From Dehalococcoidia bacterium (GTDB lineage Bacteria > Chloroflexota > Dehalococcoidia > Lucifugimonadales > Lucifugimonadaceae), in the NCBI GenBank assembly GCA_028278465.1, contig JANQEF010000229.1, positions 1 through 8,800 on the forward strand: DNA of 8,800 nucleotides, read 5' to 3'. Below the pieces are notes generated by a model, which ran no database searches, was not told where the DNA came from, and saw only the letters and a program-made list of their open reading frames with translations. Below are positions 8,089 through 8,800 of this stretch, in pieces. The stretch's first letter is position 1; every line of letters begins with the position of its first letter. The position numbers and the translations under genes are program-made.

Positions 8089-8116
8089 AGGATAGCTCGC
8101 CTGCAGGTGCGGTCAA
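8089..8116 (-). promoter_or_regulatory. Predicted sigma-70-type promoter for miaB-nadA-nadC
   Basis: On the minus strand, TTGACC (8116-8111) and TATCCT (8094-8089) are separated by 16 bases. The -35 matches five of six and the -10 four of six consensus bases. Transcription would start near 8082, leaving a leader of about 45 bases before the miaB ATG. No other promoter-like pair with acceptable spacing is seen upstream of miaB, so this is the best candidate for the operon. Confidence 0.5.
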
Positions 8117-8141
8117 GACGATATTCGGGTCACGATTGTGG

Positions 8142-8158
8142 GCAGATTCGCGCAGATT
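8142..8158. repeat. Helically phased direct repeat in the miaB-nadX divergent region
   Basis: GCAGATT occurs at 8142-8148 and again at 8152-8158, exactly ten bases apart, about one helical turn. A degenerate third copy, GCAGAGG, lies at 8166-8172. It sits between the miaB promoter and the nadX start, upstream of both. Direct repeats with this phasing often bind response regulators or tandem activator subunits; here that is inference. Confidence 0.3.
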
Positions 8159-8175
8159 TGGCGGCGCAGAGGTCT

Positions 8176-8209
8176 GGGTGACGTGCATTTACCCGGCGCA
8201 GCGTATCCT
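8176..8209 (+). promoter_or_regulatory. Weak candidate promoter and dyad for nadX
   Basis: TATCCT at 8204-8209, the same hexamer as the proposed miaB -10, lies 47 bases before the nadX TTG. No good -35 exists at 16-18 bases; the nearest, GTGACG at 8178, is too far at 20. Overlapping this region, 8176-8194 forms a dyad with arms GGGT/ACCC and one further symmetric A/T pair. A related GGGTCACG occurs at 8127-8134. These may be activator or repressor sites, but support is thin. Confidence 0.2.
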
Positions 8210-8256
8210 TTGCCGGTGGGACCGAATTACGTTCAGAACGGGATGAGTGAAGCCAC

Positions 8257-8800
8257 TTGCGAGAAGACAAGACAGTTGCGATTGGCGTGATCGGCTGCGG
8301 GTCGATGGGCGCGGAGCTTGCCGGAGCAGTCGGCCAAAGCGGTCCCGGCGGCATCCCCGGCGCGCGCGTCACCGCACTCCTGGACGTCGACGCCGAGCGG
8401 GGCAGGGCGCTGGCGGAGAGCCTTGACCCGCATCCCGCCAGCTTCACCGATGAGTCGGATTTCCTGGCGAGCGAAGAGCTGGACATCGTGGCTGAATGCG
8501 CCTCGCAGATCGCGGTCCGTGAGCATGGCGAGGCGGTCTTGCGCTCCGGCCGCTCGCTGCTGCTAATGAGCTCCGGCGCGCTGATGGACGCACAGGTCTT
8601 CAATGCGCTGAACGGAGCCGCCCGCGAGAGCGGCGCGCAGATCATCGTGCCGTCAGGCGCTGTTGGCGGCATCGATGCGCTGCGGGCAGTGCAGGCCGAC
8701 CTGAACGCGGTCGAGATCGTATCGACGAAGAGGCCCGAGGCGCTGGTCGGCGCGCCGGGCTTCGGCGACTGGGAAGAGAAGAATATCGCCGAACCGGTGA
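8257..8800 (+). CDS. nadX: L-aspartate dehydrogenase, 3' end beyond the window
   Basis: NadX (EC 1.4.1.21) oxidises L-aspartate with NAD(P)+ to iminoaspartate, the unstable substrate of NadA, replacing the flavoenzyme NadB. The window holds the first 181 codons of a protein normally about 265 residues long. It opens with a Rossmann fold, strand VAIGVIGCGSMG with GCGSMG at residues 13-18, followed by LLDVD (41-45) at the end of the second strand, where cofactor ribose is bound. Further family blocks are AECASQIAVREH (79-90), LMSSGAL (103-109), IIVPSGAVGGIDALR (129-143) and TKRPEALVGAP (157-167). The frame is bounded by a stop at 8248-8250, so the only usable start is TTG at 8257; a GTG at 8287 would remove part of the first strand. 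It is divergent from miaB-nadA-nadC. An ATG at 8243 opens a different short frame. Family call is strong; the start is uncertain. Confidence 0.9.
   Translation, partial: MREDKTVAIGVIGCGSMGAELAGAVGQSGPGGIPGARVTALLDVDAERGRALAESLDPHPASFTDESDFLASEELDIVAECASQIAVREHGEAVLRSGRSLLLMSSGALMDAQVFNALNGAARESGAQIIVPSGAVGGIDALRAVQADLNAVEIVSTKRPEALVGAPGFGDWEEKNIAEPV

Noticed and set aside
8130..8672. 180-codon minus-strand open frame over the start of nadX
   Set aside because: It covers the well-supported nadX frame on the other strand and has a Ser/Ala/Arg-rich translation without motifs.

Overview
The window looks like bacterial chromosome of high G+C content with densely packed genes. My best guess for the source is Chloroflexota, perhaps a Dehalococcoidia or SAR202-type lineage. 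This rests on the Pro/Thr/Ser/Ala-rich linker after the lipobox of the lipoprotein, the separate DUF1445 and DUF4392 genes, and general protein flavour. It is an inference with no marker gene behind it. None of the gene starts has a convincing Shine-Dalgarno sequence.

Layout, left to right. (1) Plus strand, 2-1627: a DUF1445 gene cut by the left edge, then a DUF4392 gene. These are the two halves of the animal mitochondrial D-glutamate cyclase DGLUCY, here as neighbouring genes. (2) Minus strand, 1629-2894: an MFS exporter-like permease whose stop lies one base from the DUF4392 stop. (3) Minus strand, 3025-4458: a lipoprotein with a low-complexity linker and a TolB/PD40-type beta-propeller. 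(4) Minus strand, 4555-8036: miaB, nadA and nadC read in that order, with miaB and nadA overlapping as ATGA. (5) A 220-bp divergent promoter region, 8037-8256. (6) Plus strand, 8257 to the right edge: the first 181 codons of nadX, L-aspartate dehydrogenase.

The genes at the right form a complete route from aspartate to nicotinate mononucleotide. NadX makes iminoaspartate, NadA condenses it with dihydroxyacetone phosphate to quinolinate, and NadC makes nicotinate mononucleotide with PRPP. No nadB is present in the window, so the oxygen-independent dehydrogenase entry is likely. miaB, a tRNA-modifying radical-SAM enzyme, is locked into the same transcript. The genes at the left suggest D-glutamate turnover to 5-oxoproline. 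The lipoprotein and transporter have no assignable substrate.

The least explained sequence features are a strong inverted repeat filling the nadA-nadC gap and covering the nadC ribosome-binding region, operator-like repeats between miaB and nadX, and an uncertain nadX start with a short overlapping out-of-frame ORF. I saw no RNA genes, CRISPR arrays, insertion sequences or phage genes, and no gene-free stretch longer than 300 bases. I did not find a clearly new multi-gene system.
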